Origin: an uncultured Rhizobium sp.
GTDB taxonomy: Bacteria > Pseudomonadota > Alphaproteobacteria > Rhizobiales > Rhizobiaceae
Reading direction: 5' to 3'
Assembly: GCA_945952415.1 (NCBI GenBank)
Contig: CAMFIF010000018.1
Span: 1-64,000 of the forward strand
Length of the DNA: 64,000 nucleotides
Below are positions 43,238-51,063 of this stretch, piece by piece. The position numbers and the translations under genes are program-made. Within the stretch, counting starts at the first letter, position 1, and the number at the start of each line of letters is the position of its first letter. The notes under the pieces were generated by a model. It ran no database searches. It was given only the letters and a program-made list of their open reading frames with translations, and was not told where the DNA came from.

Positions 43238-43914
43238 CGATTGGCCTCCAGCATGCCGCCATAGCGGGCGAAACGGGCTTCCAGCCGCACCTGCAGCGCC
43301 GAAAGCACAGAGCTCATCACCAGATAGATCAGCGCCGCCTCTATATAGAGGATCAACGGCTCATAGGTGGTGGCGACGATGCGCTGGGCCGACTGGAAGA
43401 GTTCCGGCACGGTGATGGCGGCGGCGAGCGAGGTATCCTTCACCAGCGAGATGAAGGTGTTGGAAAGCGGCGGCACCGCAACGCGCGCCGCCTGCGGCAG
43501 GATGGTGCGCGTCATGGCCTGCCGCCAGGTCATGCCGATGGAGTAGGCCGCCTCCCATTGGCCACGGGGCACGGAGGAGATGACGGCGCGGATGATTTCC
43601 GAGGAATAGGCCCCGATGTTCAGCGTGAAGCCGATGAGGGCCGCCGGGAAGGCATCGAGCAGGATGCCGATGCTGGGCAGGCCGTAGAAGATCACGAAAA
43701 GCTGCACCAGAAGCGGTGTGCCGCGGATGATCCAGACATAGAAGCGCGCGACGGCGACGAGCGGAGCGGGACCGAAAAGGCGGGCAATCGCGGTTGCGAG
43801 CCCGAGGGTAAGGCCGAGTACGAAGGAAATCAGCGTCAGGGGAATGGTGAAGGTCAAACCCGCCAGAAGCAATGTGGGCAGCGAGTCGATCATCAGTTGG
43901 AGCCAGTGGGGCAC
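43234..43914 (-). CDS. Polar amino-acid ABC transporter permease (TcyL-type)
   Basis: This 226-residue permease of the HisM/GlnP class has about five helices. The EAA-like loop is SIGMTWRQAMTRTILPQAARVAVPPLSNTFISLVKDTSLA, strongly conserved in amino-acid importers. A single permease gene suggests a homodimer. It lies 79 bp after the binding-protein gene, with a 10-bp hairpin in the gap. Confidence 0.92.
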   Translation of the reverse strand: MPHWLQLMIDSLPTLLLAGLTFTIPLTLISFVLGLTLGLATAIARLFGPAPLVAVARFYVWIIRGTPLLVQLFVIFYGLPSIGILLDAFPAALIGFTLNIGAYSSEIIRAVISSVPRGQWEAAYSIGMTWRQAMTRTILPQAARVAVPPLSNTFISLVKDTSLAAAITVPELFQSAQRIVATTYEPLILYIEAALIYLVMSSVLSALQVRLEARFARYGGMLEANR

Positions 43915-43935
43915 GGGCGTGGTCCTTCAAGCGGA

Positions 43936-43960
43936 ATGCCCGGCATGGCTTGCCGGGCAT
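43936..43960 (-). other. Stem-loop between amino-acid binding-protein and permease genes
   Basis: ATGCCCGGCA / TGCCGGGCAT is a perfect 10-bp stem with a five-base loop, placed between the binding-protein stop and the permease start. It lacks a T-run. It probably limits readthrough or protects the upstream mRNA. Confidence 0.6.
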
Positions 43961-43993
43961 GTCGTAATGCGGGGAGGGAACGGATGGTTCCGC

Positions 43994-44767
43994 TTACTTG
44001 GAGACGTCCTGGCCGAAATACTTGTCGGCAATCGTCTTGTAGGTGCCATCGGCCTTGATGTCGGCGAGCGCCTTGTTGATCGCGTCCAGAAGCTCCGGCT
44101 CACCCTTGCGGATGATGATGCCTGAATAATCGGCGTTTTCCTGCTCGGCGGCAATCTTTACCGGCGCATCGGGCTTGTGCTTCTTGAAGTCGAGGAAGGA
44201 AAGGCTGTCATTGATCGTTGCATCGGCGCGGCCGGTCAGCACCAGCTGGATCGACTGATCGAAACCATCCGTGCCGACGAGCTCGGCGCCGTGTTCCTCG
44301 GCGATCTTGCCGAAGTTGCTGGTCAGCGACTGCGCGGACTTCTTGCCCTTCAGGTCTGCGAAGCCCTTGATGTCGGCATTGTCTTCCTTGACGATCAGCA
44401 CGGCCTTGGAGGCGATGTAGGGCTCGGAGAAATCATATTTCTGCTTGCGCGCCTCGGTGATGCCCACCTGGTTGATGACCGTGTCGTACCGGTTGGCATC
44501 AAGACCGGCAATCAGCCCGTCCCACTTGCCTTCCACGAACTCCGCCTTCACGCCAAGCTTGGCGGCAATCGCCTCGCCGATCTCGACATCGAAGCCGACC
44601 AGCTTGCCGCTTTCGTCGTGATAGGTGAAGGGCGCATAGGTGCCCTCGGTGCCGATCTTGATCGCACCGGCGGACTTGATGGCGCCGAGGTTTTCGCCAG
44701 CCTGGGCGGGAAGGAGGGCGGCGGTCTGCAGGGCGGCGGCAACGGCCAGGGTCTTCAACCAGTTCAT
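43994..44767 (-). CDS. Polar amino-acid ABC substrate-binding protein (cystine-binding-like)
   Basis: This 257-residue periplasmic binding protein (family 3) has a signal peptide of about 23 residues (ending LLPAQA). The core AIKIGTEGTYAPFTYHDESGKLVGFDVEIGEAIAAKLGVKAEFVEGKWDGLIAGLDANRYDTVINQVGITEARKQKYDFSEPY resembles FliY/TcyA-type cystine-binding proteins. ATG 44767 starts the signal peptide; the frame runs further upstream without family character. Its leader carries an A/T-rich hairpin at 44848-44879. Cystine is favoured by similarity but not proven. Confidence 0.9.
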   Translation of the reverse strand: MNWLKTLAVAAALQTAALLPAQAGENLGAIKSAGAIKIGTEGTYAPFTYHDESGKLVGFDVEIGEAIAAKLGVKAEFVEGKWDGLIAGLDANRYDTVINQVGITEARKQKYDFSEPYIASKAVLIVKEDNADIKGFADLKGKKSAQSLTSNFGKIAEEHGAELVGTDGFDQSIQLVLTGRADATINDSLSFLDFKKHKPDAPVKIAAEQENADYSGIIIRKGEPELLDAINKALADIKADGTYKTIADKYFGQDVSK

Positions 44768-44847
44768 GGGATGTATCCTTTCGATGAAAAGTTGCATTGC
44801 CCCACCTATCGCAGAAAATAGGCGCGCCGGAGTGGAAGAAAACACTG

Positions 44848-44879
44848 AAGAAAAAGAGATTCTGCAAAAACTTTTTCTT
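44848..44879 (-). promoter_or_regulatory. A/T-rich hairpin in the amino-acid operon leader
   Basis: AAGAAAAAG / CTTTTTCTT is a 9-bp stem about 80 bp upstream of the binding-protein start, inside its promoter or 5' leader. The base composition contrasts sharply with the GC-rich surroundings. It could be promoter DNA or an mRNA leader structure. Confidence 0.35.
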
Positions 44880-45024
44880 TTCTAGGAAAATTTTGAGATG
44901 GGACACGGAACGGGTTTCGGGGACCTCGCAATGTCTGTTGCGGGATGGGGCTTGGGGCGAGCGGGGAGGGGTTTGCCGTGCTGCCCCCCCCCCCCCCTTC
45001 TGCCTTGCGTTATGTCGAGTTTGC

Positions 45025-45082
45025 CGATGTGCACCCCCCCTCTGTCCCTGCCGGGACATCTCCCCCTCAAGGGGGGAGATCG
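45025..45082 (+). repeat. Palindromic intergenic repeat, copy 1
   Basis: This 58-bp element contains a run of C, CTCTGTCCCTGCCGGGACAT and a terminal TCTCCCCC...GGGGGAGA hairpin. It is the inverted, slightly diverged partner of the copy at 45166-45221. The style is that of short intergenic palindromic repeats common in rhizobial genomes; the family name cannot be fixed from one window. Confidence 0.75.
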
Positions 45083-45165
45083 ACATTGCGGTTTTTGGTT
45101 TCCCCAGACAACAGGCGTCTCATTTGCTGAAATGGTGGCTGGGGACTGCCATGATAACGGCATCC

Positions 45166-45221
45166 CGATCTCCCCCCTTGCGGGGGAGATGCCCGGCAGG
45201 GCAGAGGGGGGGTGCTCATCG
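45166..45221 (-). repeat. Palindromic intergenic repeat, copy 2 (inverted)
   Basis: This 56-bp element, read on the minus strand, matches copy 1 at most positions. It has the CTCTGCCCTGCCGGGCAT core and the same TCTCCCCC hairpin. The two copies face each other across 83 bp of unrelated sequence. Confidence 0.75.
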
Positions 45222-45292
45222 TCAAACGCAATGCCGCGCGAGGCACAGAGGGGTCCAGCACCGCATCCCCCCATTTTCCGGCCCGAACGGAA

Positions 45293-45318
45293 AAAGGCCG
45301 GTCTTTCGACCGGCCTTT
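45293..45318 (-). terminator. Terminator of the DMGDH-like gene
   Basis: AAAGGCCGGTC / GACCGGCCTTT is a perfect 11-bp stem with a TTTC loop. On the minus strand it is followed by two further T after the stem, giving a run of five. It lies 26 bp after the dehydrogenase stop. Confidence 0.85.
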
Positions 45319-45343
45319 CTGGCATGTGCGACGGGAAGCCCGA

Positions 45344-47905
45344 TCAGGTGCGGGGCTTGAGGTTCTGGGGGTCGTAGAGCGGCTTGTAGCCGACGCCTGC
45401 CACTTCGACCGGGTAGGTTTCGCCGAAATACTCCACTTCGAGCTTGCGGCCTTCCTGGCAGTAGGACCAGGGCAGGTAGGCGAGCGCGATGTTCTTGCCG
45501 ATCGTCGGGCCGAAGGCGATGGAGGTGGTGTAGGAGCGGCGGCCGAGTTCGTCGATCAGCACTTCCTTCGTCTCGGGATCCATGACCGGCAGCGTGCCGA
45601 CCGGGTAGCGCTTGACGCCGTTCTTGTCGGTGTTTTCAGTCATGACAAGCGTGCAGAGCATGGCCGGCTGGTTGGCGCGGGCCTTGTACTCCAGGTGCTT
45701 TTCCTTGCCGCGGAAGTCGGCTTCCTTGACCTTCGGACGGGCCAGATCGCATTCGATCAGGTTGTAGTAGGTCAGGAGGTCGGCGTTCTGCAGGCGCAGG
45801 CTCTTTTCCATGCGGCGGCTGTTGGCGTAGGTTTCCACGCCGAAGGCCATGACGCCGGTGGAGCGCAGCGCATCCCAGACGGCGAGGCCGTCCTCGTACT
45901 TCATGTGCAGTTCCCAGCCCTGCTCGCCCACATAGGAGATGCGGAAGGCGGTGACCGACTTGCCGGCGATCTCGATCTGCTTGATGGCGGCGAAGGCGAA
46001 GTTTTCCGGATCGAGGCCGGCCGGGTCCGCGACGACCTTCTTCAGGTTTTCGCGGGCGTTCGGGCCCCAGATGCCGATGGTGATGTACTTCTCCGAGACG
46101 TCGGTGACGGTCACGTTGAAGCCCTTGTCCTCGGCGACGCGCTTCACATAGTGGAAGTCGCGCGGGCCGGCATCGGCGCCGTCGATGACGCGGCAGCGGT
46201 CGGCCATGCGGATGACGGTCAGGTCGGCGCGCACCATGCCCTCGTCGTCGAGGAAGTGGGTGTAGATGCCCTTGCCGATATTGGCGTCACCGCCGATCTT
46301 GGCGGCGCAGATCCATTCCATCAGCTCGACATGATCGGGGCCTTCCACATCGAACATGTAGAAGTGCGAGAGGTTGACGATGCCGCAATCCTCGCTCATG
46401 GCGAGATGTTCGGCATTGGAGACGCGCCAGAAGTGGCGGCTGTCCCACTCGTTCTCGCGGACGGGAACGCGGTCGCCGTATTTTTCCAGCAGATGCTCGT
46501 TGGCCGCGTAGCCATGGGCACGCTCCCAGCCGCCGAGTTCCATGAAGTAGCCGCCCAGCTCCTTCTCGCGCTCGTAGAAGGGCGAACGCTTGGCATTGCG
46601 GCTCGTGGCATAGGGCTCGCGCGGGTGAACGGCCGGGAAGTAGATCTTCTGGGCGGCTTCGTAGCAGCGGTTGGCGATGAATTCTTCCGTCAGCTGGTGC
46701 GGGTAGAAGCGGGCATAATCGATCGAGTTGTGGTCGATATGGGTGCGGCCGTCGGTCATCCAGTCGGCGATCAGCTTGCCGTAGCCAGGGCCGTCCTTGA
46801 CCCAGATGGCGACGCAGTACCAGAGGCCGCGGACCTTCTGGCTTTCGCCGCAGGACGGGCCGCCGGCGGCGGAGACCTGCAGGAGGCCGTTGAAGGAATG
46901 GCTTTCATTGTAGCCGAGTTCGCCGAGGATCGGGGTGAGCTCGATGGCGCGTTCCAGCGGCTCGAGGATCTGTTCCATCTCAAGGTCGCGCTGCGACGGC
47001 GAGAGGCGGGCCTCATGCTTTTCAAGCAGGTCGCGCGGATGGCACATGCGCGGATTCGTGGGCTCGTAATAGCCCCATTCGATCTGACCGCCCTCGGTGG
47101 TCTTCGGGTCGCCCGTGTCGCGCATATAGGCAGAGTTGCCCTGGTCGCGCAGCAGCGGATAGCCGATTTCCTTGCCTGTGCCTTCGAACTCGTTGTACGG
47201 ACCGAAGAAGGTCAGCGGATGGTCGACCGGCATGACCGGCAGGTCTTCGCCGACCATTTCGGCGATCAGGCGGCCCCAGAGGCCGGCGCAGACGATCACG
47301 TGATCGGCCATGATGGTGCCGCGATGGGTGACGACGCCCTTGATGCGACCATTCTCGACGATCAGCGACTGGGCGGGCGTGTTGGAGAAGGCCTGGAGTT
47401 TGCCGCTCTTTTCGGCCGCGTCCACCAGCTTGCCGGCAACGGTCTGCGAGCGCGGGACGACGAGGCCGGCATCCGGATCGAACATGCCGCCCATGACCTT
47501 TTCTTCCTCGATCAGCGGGAAGAGCTTCTTGATCTCGGCGGGGCTGACATAATGGGCGCGGGTGCCGAAGGCCTTGGCGGACATCAGCTTGCGCTTGATT
47601 TCTTCCATCCAGGTATCGTCGCCGGTGCGTGCCACTTCGAGGCCGCCGATGCGGGCGTAGTGGCCCATCTTCTCGTAGAAGTCGATGGAATACTGGGTGG
47701 TCCAGACCGACAGATAGTCGTGGCTGGTGGTGTAGCAGAAGTCGGAAGCATGGGCCGTCGAGCCGATGTCCGTGGGGATGCCCGACTTGTCGATGCCGAC
47801 AATGTCGTCCCATCCGCGTTCGATCAGGTGGTGGGCGATGGATGCGCCGACGATGCCACCGAGACCGATGATGACTACCTTCGCCTTTGTGGGAAACTCT
47901 GCCAT
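45344..47905 (-). CDS. Dimethylglycine/sarcosine dehydrogenase-like FAD oxidoreductase
   Basis: This 853-residue two-part enzyme has an N-terminal DAO-type FAD domain (KVVIIGLGGIVGASIAHHLIERG), with His-52 in GSTAHASDF as the likely covalent FAD site. From about residue 430 a GcvT-like folate-binding domain follows (SPFYEREKELGGYFMELGGWERAHGY, then NLSHFYMFDVEGPDHVELMEWICA, and SYVGEQGWELHMKYE). Such proteins demethylate N-methylated glycines and pass the one-carbon unit to tetrahydrofolate. ATG 47905 has GAGG upstream; the longer frame would use TTG. The choice between dimethylglycine, sarcosine or another N-methyl amine cannot be made here. Confidence 0.88.
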   Translation of the reverse strand: MAEFPTKAKVVIIGLGGIVGASIAHHLIERGWDDIVGIDKSGIPTDIGSTAHASDFCYTTSHDYLSVWTTQYSIDFYEKMGHYARIGGLEVARTGDDTWMEEIKRKLMSAKAFGTRAHYVSPAEIKKLFPLIEEEKVMGGMFDPDAGLVVPRSQTVAGKLVDAAEKSGKLQAFSNTPAQSLIVENGRIKGVVTHRGTIMADHVIVCAGLWGRLIAEMVGEDLPVMPVDHPLTFFGPYNEFEGTGKEIGYPLLRDQGNSAYMRDTGDPKTTEGGQIEWGYYEPTNPRMCHPRDLLEKHEARLSPSQRDLEMEQILEPLERAIELTPILGELGYNESHSFNGLLQVSAAGGPSCGESQKVRGLWYCVAIWVKDGPGYGKLIADWMTDGRTHIDHNSIDYARFYPHQLTEEFIANRCYEAAQKIYFPAVHPREPYATSRNAKRSPFYEREKELGGYFMELGGWERAHGYAANEHLLEKYGDRVPVRENEWDSRHFWRVSNAEHLAMSEDCGIVNLSHFYMFDVEGPDHVELMEWICAAKIGGDANIGKGIYTHFLDDEGMVRADLTVIRMADRCRVIDGADAGPRDFHYVKRVAEDKGFNVTVTDVSEKYITIGIWGPNARENLKKVVADPAGLDPENFAFAAIKQIEIAGKSVTAFRISYVGEQGWELHMKYEDGLAVWDALRSTGVMAFGVETYANSRRMEKSLRLQNADLLTYYNLIECDLARPKVKEADFRGKEKHLEYKARANQPAMLCTLVMTENTDKNGVKRYPVGTLPVMDPETKEVLIDELGRRSYTTSIAFGPTIGKNIALAYLPWSYCQEGRKLEVEYFGETYPVEVAGVGYKPLYDPQNLKPRT

Positions 47906-48073
47906 GGGGTGCGACCTCAATTTGTTATCGGGCGGACTCTATGGCGAAGCCAATGGGAATTGAAGCCTGTCTGCGACATTCTTGGGGGACTGCACGACCA
48001 CCTGAAGGGCGCATCCGGCATAGATCGTGGTCTGTCTACGACCGGACGCGGCCTTTCAGGGGTGCGGCGTGTC

Positions 48074-48099
48074 GCAGCCGGGCCATCGGGCCCGGCTGC
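48074..48099 (-). other. Stem-loop after the RBBP9-like gene
   Basis: GCAGCCGGGCC / GGCCCGGCTGC is a perfect 11-bp stem with an ATCG loop, 10 bp after the hydrolase stop. It has no T-run. It may act as a factor-dependent terminator or mRNA end, and it separates the hydrolase from the dehydrogenase gene downstream. Confidence 0.5.
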
Positions 48100-48108
48100 T
48101 GCGGCGTC

Positions 48109-48729
48109 TCAGGGATAGAGGGAGGAGGGTTCCGTTGACGTCGCAATCGTGAAAACCGGCGCCGGGCGGCGGGCGGATTCCACCCGTTCCACCAGCCCGT
48201 CGAAGAGGCGGTAGCCCCGGTGGAAACGGCCGAAGCCGCTCGAGAGATTGATGTGGCCGGCATAGCCGAGATCGTGCAGCGACGCGCCCCAGAGGGAGGC
48301 GAAATGCTCTGCCCGGTCGAAGGCCATGTAGGGGTCGTCCCGGCTGGCGACGAGGACGGTCGGGAAGGGCAGCCGCGCCTCGGGCATTCCGCCAGCGCGG
48401 ATGAGGCCCGGATGGATGCGATCGGTCGCCTCGAGATCGCACGGGGCGACCAGAAGAGCGCCGCGGATCTTCGCCGCGGCCGGCCGGCTCGCCATATGGG
48501 CCGCCAGAATGCAGCCGAGGCTGTGGGCGACCAGATAGGCGCCATCGCCGGCGATAAGCGCAGCCTCCAGATTTGCGATCCATCGCTCGAGATCGGGGAA
48601 GTCCCAATCCTCCTGCTCCACATAGCGGGCATTTTCCCGCTCTTCCGCCCAGAGATATTGCCAATGGCCCTCGGGCGAACCGGCAAGGCCCGGGAGGATG
48701 AGGGTCTCGGGATGCGCTGAAAGGGTCAT
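48109..48729 (-). CDS. RBBP9/YdeN-family alpha/beta hydrolase
   Basis: This 206-residue serine hydrolase has LILPGLAGSPEGHWQYLW at the N-terminus, the nucleophile elbow AHSLGC, an Asp in VASRDDPYMAFDRA, and the terminal YAGHINLSSGFGRF His motif. All are typical of the RBBP9/YdeN (DUF1234-like) group. Physiological substrates are not established for bacterial members. ATG 48729 fits the family start; the frame extends eight codons upstream. Confidence 0.88.
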   Translation of the reverse strand: MTLSAHPETLILPGLAGSPEGHWQYLWAEERENARYVEQEDWDFPDLERWIANLEAALIAGDGAYLVAHSLGCILAAHMASRPAAAKIRGALLVAPCDLEATDRIHPGLIRAGGMPEARLPFPTVLVASRDDPYMAFDRAEHFASLWGASLHDLGYAGHINLSSGFGRFHRGYRLFDGLVERVESARRPAPVFTIATSTEPSSLYP

Positions 48730-48831
48730 GGCGGCCTCCGCTGCTTGGATCATGCCCTATAGTGTGCCCAAAGGACCGTCCGGAACGAAGAATGGATCTG
48801 CCAAAATCTACAAAAAGAGTAGAAAATAAAT

Positions 48832-48853
48832 GCCGGCCTCCCGGGAGGCCGGC
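48832..48853 (-). terminator. Terminator of the SDR/ADH operon
   Basis: GCCGGCCTCCCGGGAGGCCGGC is a near-continuous palindrome giving a strong hairpin. It is followed on the minus strand by ATTTATTTT. It lies 30 bp after the SDR stop. Confidence 0.8.
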
Positions 48854-48883
48854 TTTATCCCTTTGCGCGGGGACTTTCGCAGC

Positions 48884-49681
48884 CTATTGCTTCTCGCCGC
48901 TTCCCGGCGCCGCCATCCGGGCATGCTGCTCTGCAAGGATGCCCGACGGGGTGACGTTGGCGAGCGTCGACTGCATCTTGTTCTTCCAGCCGGTGACGAT
49001 ATCGCCCTCATTTTCCATCATGGCGTCGAAGCCAGCGCGGGCGACCTCTGCCGCATCGTCCTTGTCCGACTGGCCGATGGCGGTGTCTTCCATGCCCGCC
49101 CGCTCGAAGAAGCGGGTTTCGGTGGCGCCGGGCATCAGGCAGGTCACGGTCACGCCGCTGTCCTCCAGCTCTTCGCGGAGCGCGAAGGAAAAGCTGTTCA
49201 GGAAAGCCTTGGTGCCGTTATAGACCGCCTGATAGGTCCCCGGCATGAAGCCGGCAATCGAGCCGGTGATCAGGATCCGCCCCTGCCCGCGGGCACGCAT
49301 GGCCTGGCCGATGCGGTGGATGAGGCTGATCGTGCCGGTAATATTGGTGCCGACCACATGGAGCGCCTCGTCGAGATCCTGATCGAGGAAGCCGTGGCCG
49401 AGACCGCGCCCGGCATTGGCCATCAATATATCGACCGGCTGACCCTTGTCGGACACGAAGGTGAAGAACTCCTCCGCCCCCGACTTGGTGGCAAGATCGA
49501 CCTTCATGGCATCGACGGAAACGCCGAGCGTGCGCAATTCCCGCGCGGCATTCTCGATCTGCGGCTCGTCGGCGGCGATGATCAGGTCATGACCATGGCT
49601 GGCGGCAAGCTTGGCGAGTTCGTAACCGATGCCGGACGAAGCACCAGTAACGACGGCGAGGGGACGCATTTGGCTACCCAT
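48884..49681 (-). CDS. Short-chain dehydrogenase/reductase
   Basis: This 265-residue classical SDR has nucleotide motif TGASSGIG, NAG-type motif MANAGRG, and the catalytic Ser in ITGSIAGF with Tyr-x-x-x-Lys in YQAVYNGTKAF. The substrate is unknown. It is 28 bp downstream of a zinc alcohol dehydrogenase gene on the same strand, followed by a strong terminator. The pair therefore forms a two-gene operon of oxidoreductases. Confidence 0.9.
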   Translation of the reverse strand: MGSQMRPLAVVTGASSGIGYELAKLAASHGHDLIIAADEPQIENAARELRTLGVSVDAMKVDLATKSGAEEFFTFVSDKGQPVDILMANAGRGLGHGFLDQDLDEALHVVGTNITGTISLIHRIGQAMRARGQGRILITGSIAGFMPGTYQAVYNGTKAFLNSFSFALREELEDSGVTVTCLMPGATETRFFERAGMEDTAIGQSDKDDAAEVARAGFDAMMENEGDIVTGWKNKMQSTLANVTPSGILAEQHARMAAPGSGEKQ

Positions 49682-49709
49682 GGAACTGCTCCTTGGCTGG
49701 TGGATGGAA

Positions 49710-50879
49710 TCAGGGTTTCAGGACGACCTTGATGCAGCCGTCCTTCTTGTCGCGGAATGTCTTGTAGAGATCGGGACCTTCATCCAGCGTCGCGCGGTGG
49801 GTGATGACGAAGGAGGGATCGATGTCGCCCCTTTCGATCCGCTCCAGCAGGGTGGGCAGATAGGCCTGGACGGGGGTTTGCGCCATGCGGAAGGTCAGGC
49901 CGCGATTGATGGCGGAGCCGAAGGGGATCTTGTCGAGGAAGCCGCCATAGACGCCGACGATGGAGACCGTGCCGAAATTCCGGCAGCAGTGGATTGCCTG
50001 GCGCAGCACATGCGGACGATCGGTGCCGAGGAAGGTCGCAACCTTGACCCGGTCGATCATCGCGTCGACGCCGGACATGGCGTCCGCCTCCGTGCCGACC
50101 GCGTCGATGCAGGCATCGGCGCCGCGCCCGCGGGTCAATTCCATGATCCGGTCATAGATGTCGTCGCTGGCAAAATCGAGGGTGATCGCGCCGCCTTCAC
50201 GGGCGAGCGCCAGCCGTTCGGGTACGGTATCGATGGCGATGACGCGCTCGGCACCCAGAAGGAAGGCGCTGCGGATCGCCATCTGTCCCACCGGCCCGCA
50301 GCCCCAGATGGCAATCGTGTCGCCTGGCTGGATGTTGCAGAAATCGGCCGCCATGTAGCCGGTCGGGAAGATGTCGGAAAGGAAGAGAACCTGCTCGTCC
50401 GTGAGGTGGTCCGGCACCTTGATCGGGCCGACATCGGCAAAGGGCACGCGCAGATATTCCGCCTGCCCGCCGCTGTAGCCGCCGAGAAGGTGGGAATAGC
50501 CGAAGAGACCGGCGGGGGAATTACCCCAGAGCTTCGCTGCCTTTTCGCGGTCGGGATTGGAGCGCTCGCAGGCGGAAAAGAAGCCGCGCTTGCAGAACCA
50601 GCATTCGCCGCAGGAAATGGTGAAAGGCACGACGACCCGGTCGCCGACCTTGAGCTTCCTGTTGTCCTTGCCGACTTCCACCACCTCGCCCATGGTTTCA
50701 TGGCCGACGATGTCGCCCGAATGCATGTCGGGAATCATGCCGTCGAAGATGTGCAGGTCGGAGCCGCAGATCGCGCAGGCCGTCACCTTGATGATGGCAT
50801 CCCGGCCATCCTGGATTTCGGGATCGGGAACGCTTTCGCAACGGATGTCGCTCTTGCCGTGCCAGGTCAATGCCTTCAT
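49710..50879 (-). CDS. Zinc-dependent alcohol dehydrogenase (FDH-like MDR)
   Basis: This 389-residue medium-chain dehydrogenase has catalytic zinc ligands in [13 protein letters not shown] and [12 protein letters not shown], and structural zinc Cys residues in [19 protein letters not shown]. The NAD fold motif is [26 protein letters not shown]. The long insert [27 protein letters not shown] places it near the glutathione-independent formaldehyde dehydrogenase/threonine dehydrogenase-like branch. GGAG lies eight bases before ATG 50879. Substrate unknown. Confidence 0.9.
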   Translation of the reverse strand: MKALTWHGKSDIRCESVPDPEIQDGRDAIIKVTACAICGSDLHIFDGMIPDMHSGDIVGHETMGEVVEVGKDNRKLKVGDRVVVPFTISCGECWFCKRGFFSACERSNPDREKAAKLWGNSPAGLFGYSHLLGGYSGGQAEYLRVPFADVGPIKVPDHLTDEQVLFLSDIFPTGYMAADFCNIQPGDTIAIWGCGPVGQMAIRSAFLLGAERVIAIDTVPERLALAREGGAITLDFASDDIYDRIMELTRGRGADACIDAVGTEADAMSGVDAMIDRVKVATFLGTDRPHVLRQAIHCCRNFGTVSIVGVYGGFLDKIPFGSAINRGLTFRMAQTPVQAYLPTLLERIERGDIDPSFVITHRATLDEGPDLYKTFRDKKDGCIKVVLKP

Positions 50880-51015
50880 GGGATCGTCTCCTCTTCGGCT
50901 GCCTCGGTCGAAAAGGCAGGTCCTCATTGCTTGCGCCCCGTGAATGCGAAACTCGCAAAAGGGGCATTCGATCCGGCACGGGCCGATTTTTGCCGCCGCA
51001 GGGGGCCAAAACGAA

Positions 51016-51042
51016 AACGGCGCGCCGGGGTGGCGCGCCGTT
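51016..51042 (-). terminator. Terminator of the RND efflux operon
   Basis: AACGGCGCGCC / GGCGCGCCGTT is an 11-bp perfect stem with loop GGGGT. On the minus strand it is followed by TTCGTTTT. It lies 21 bp after the RND stop. Confidence 0.85.
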
Positions 51043-51063
51043 CATCATTCCGTAAAGAAGCGA

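Larger units (their letters stand above)
44768..45343. other. Non-coding region with C-run, inverted repeats and terminator
   Basis: No supported gene lies here; the open frames in it are low-complexity. From left to right it holds an A/T-rich hairpin in the amino-acid operon leader (44848-44879), a run of 14 C (44984-44997), two inverted palindromic repeats (45025-45082 and 45166-45221), and a terminator (45293-45318). Confidence 0.8.

Noticed and set aside
42419..44845. A complete tRNA, rRNA or riboswitch in or near the amino-acid importer
   Set aside because: No cloverleaf, rRNA segment or known riboswitch core was recognised there or elsewhere in the window.
45212..48118. A 968-codon open frame on the plus strand
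   Set aside because: It is antisense to the dimethylglycine dehydrogenase-like gene and shows the same shadow composition.
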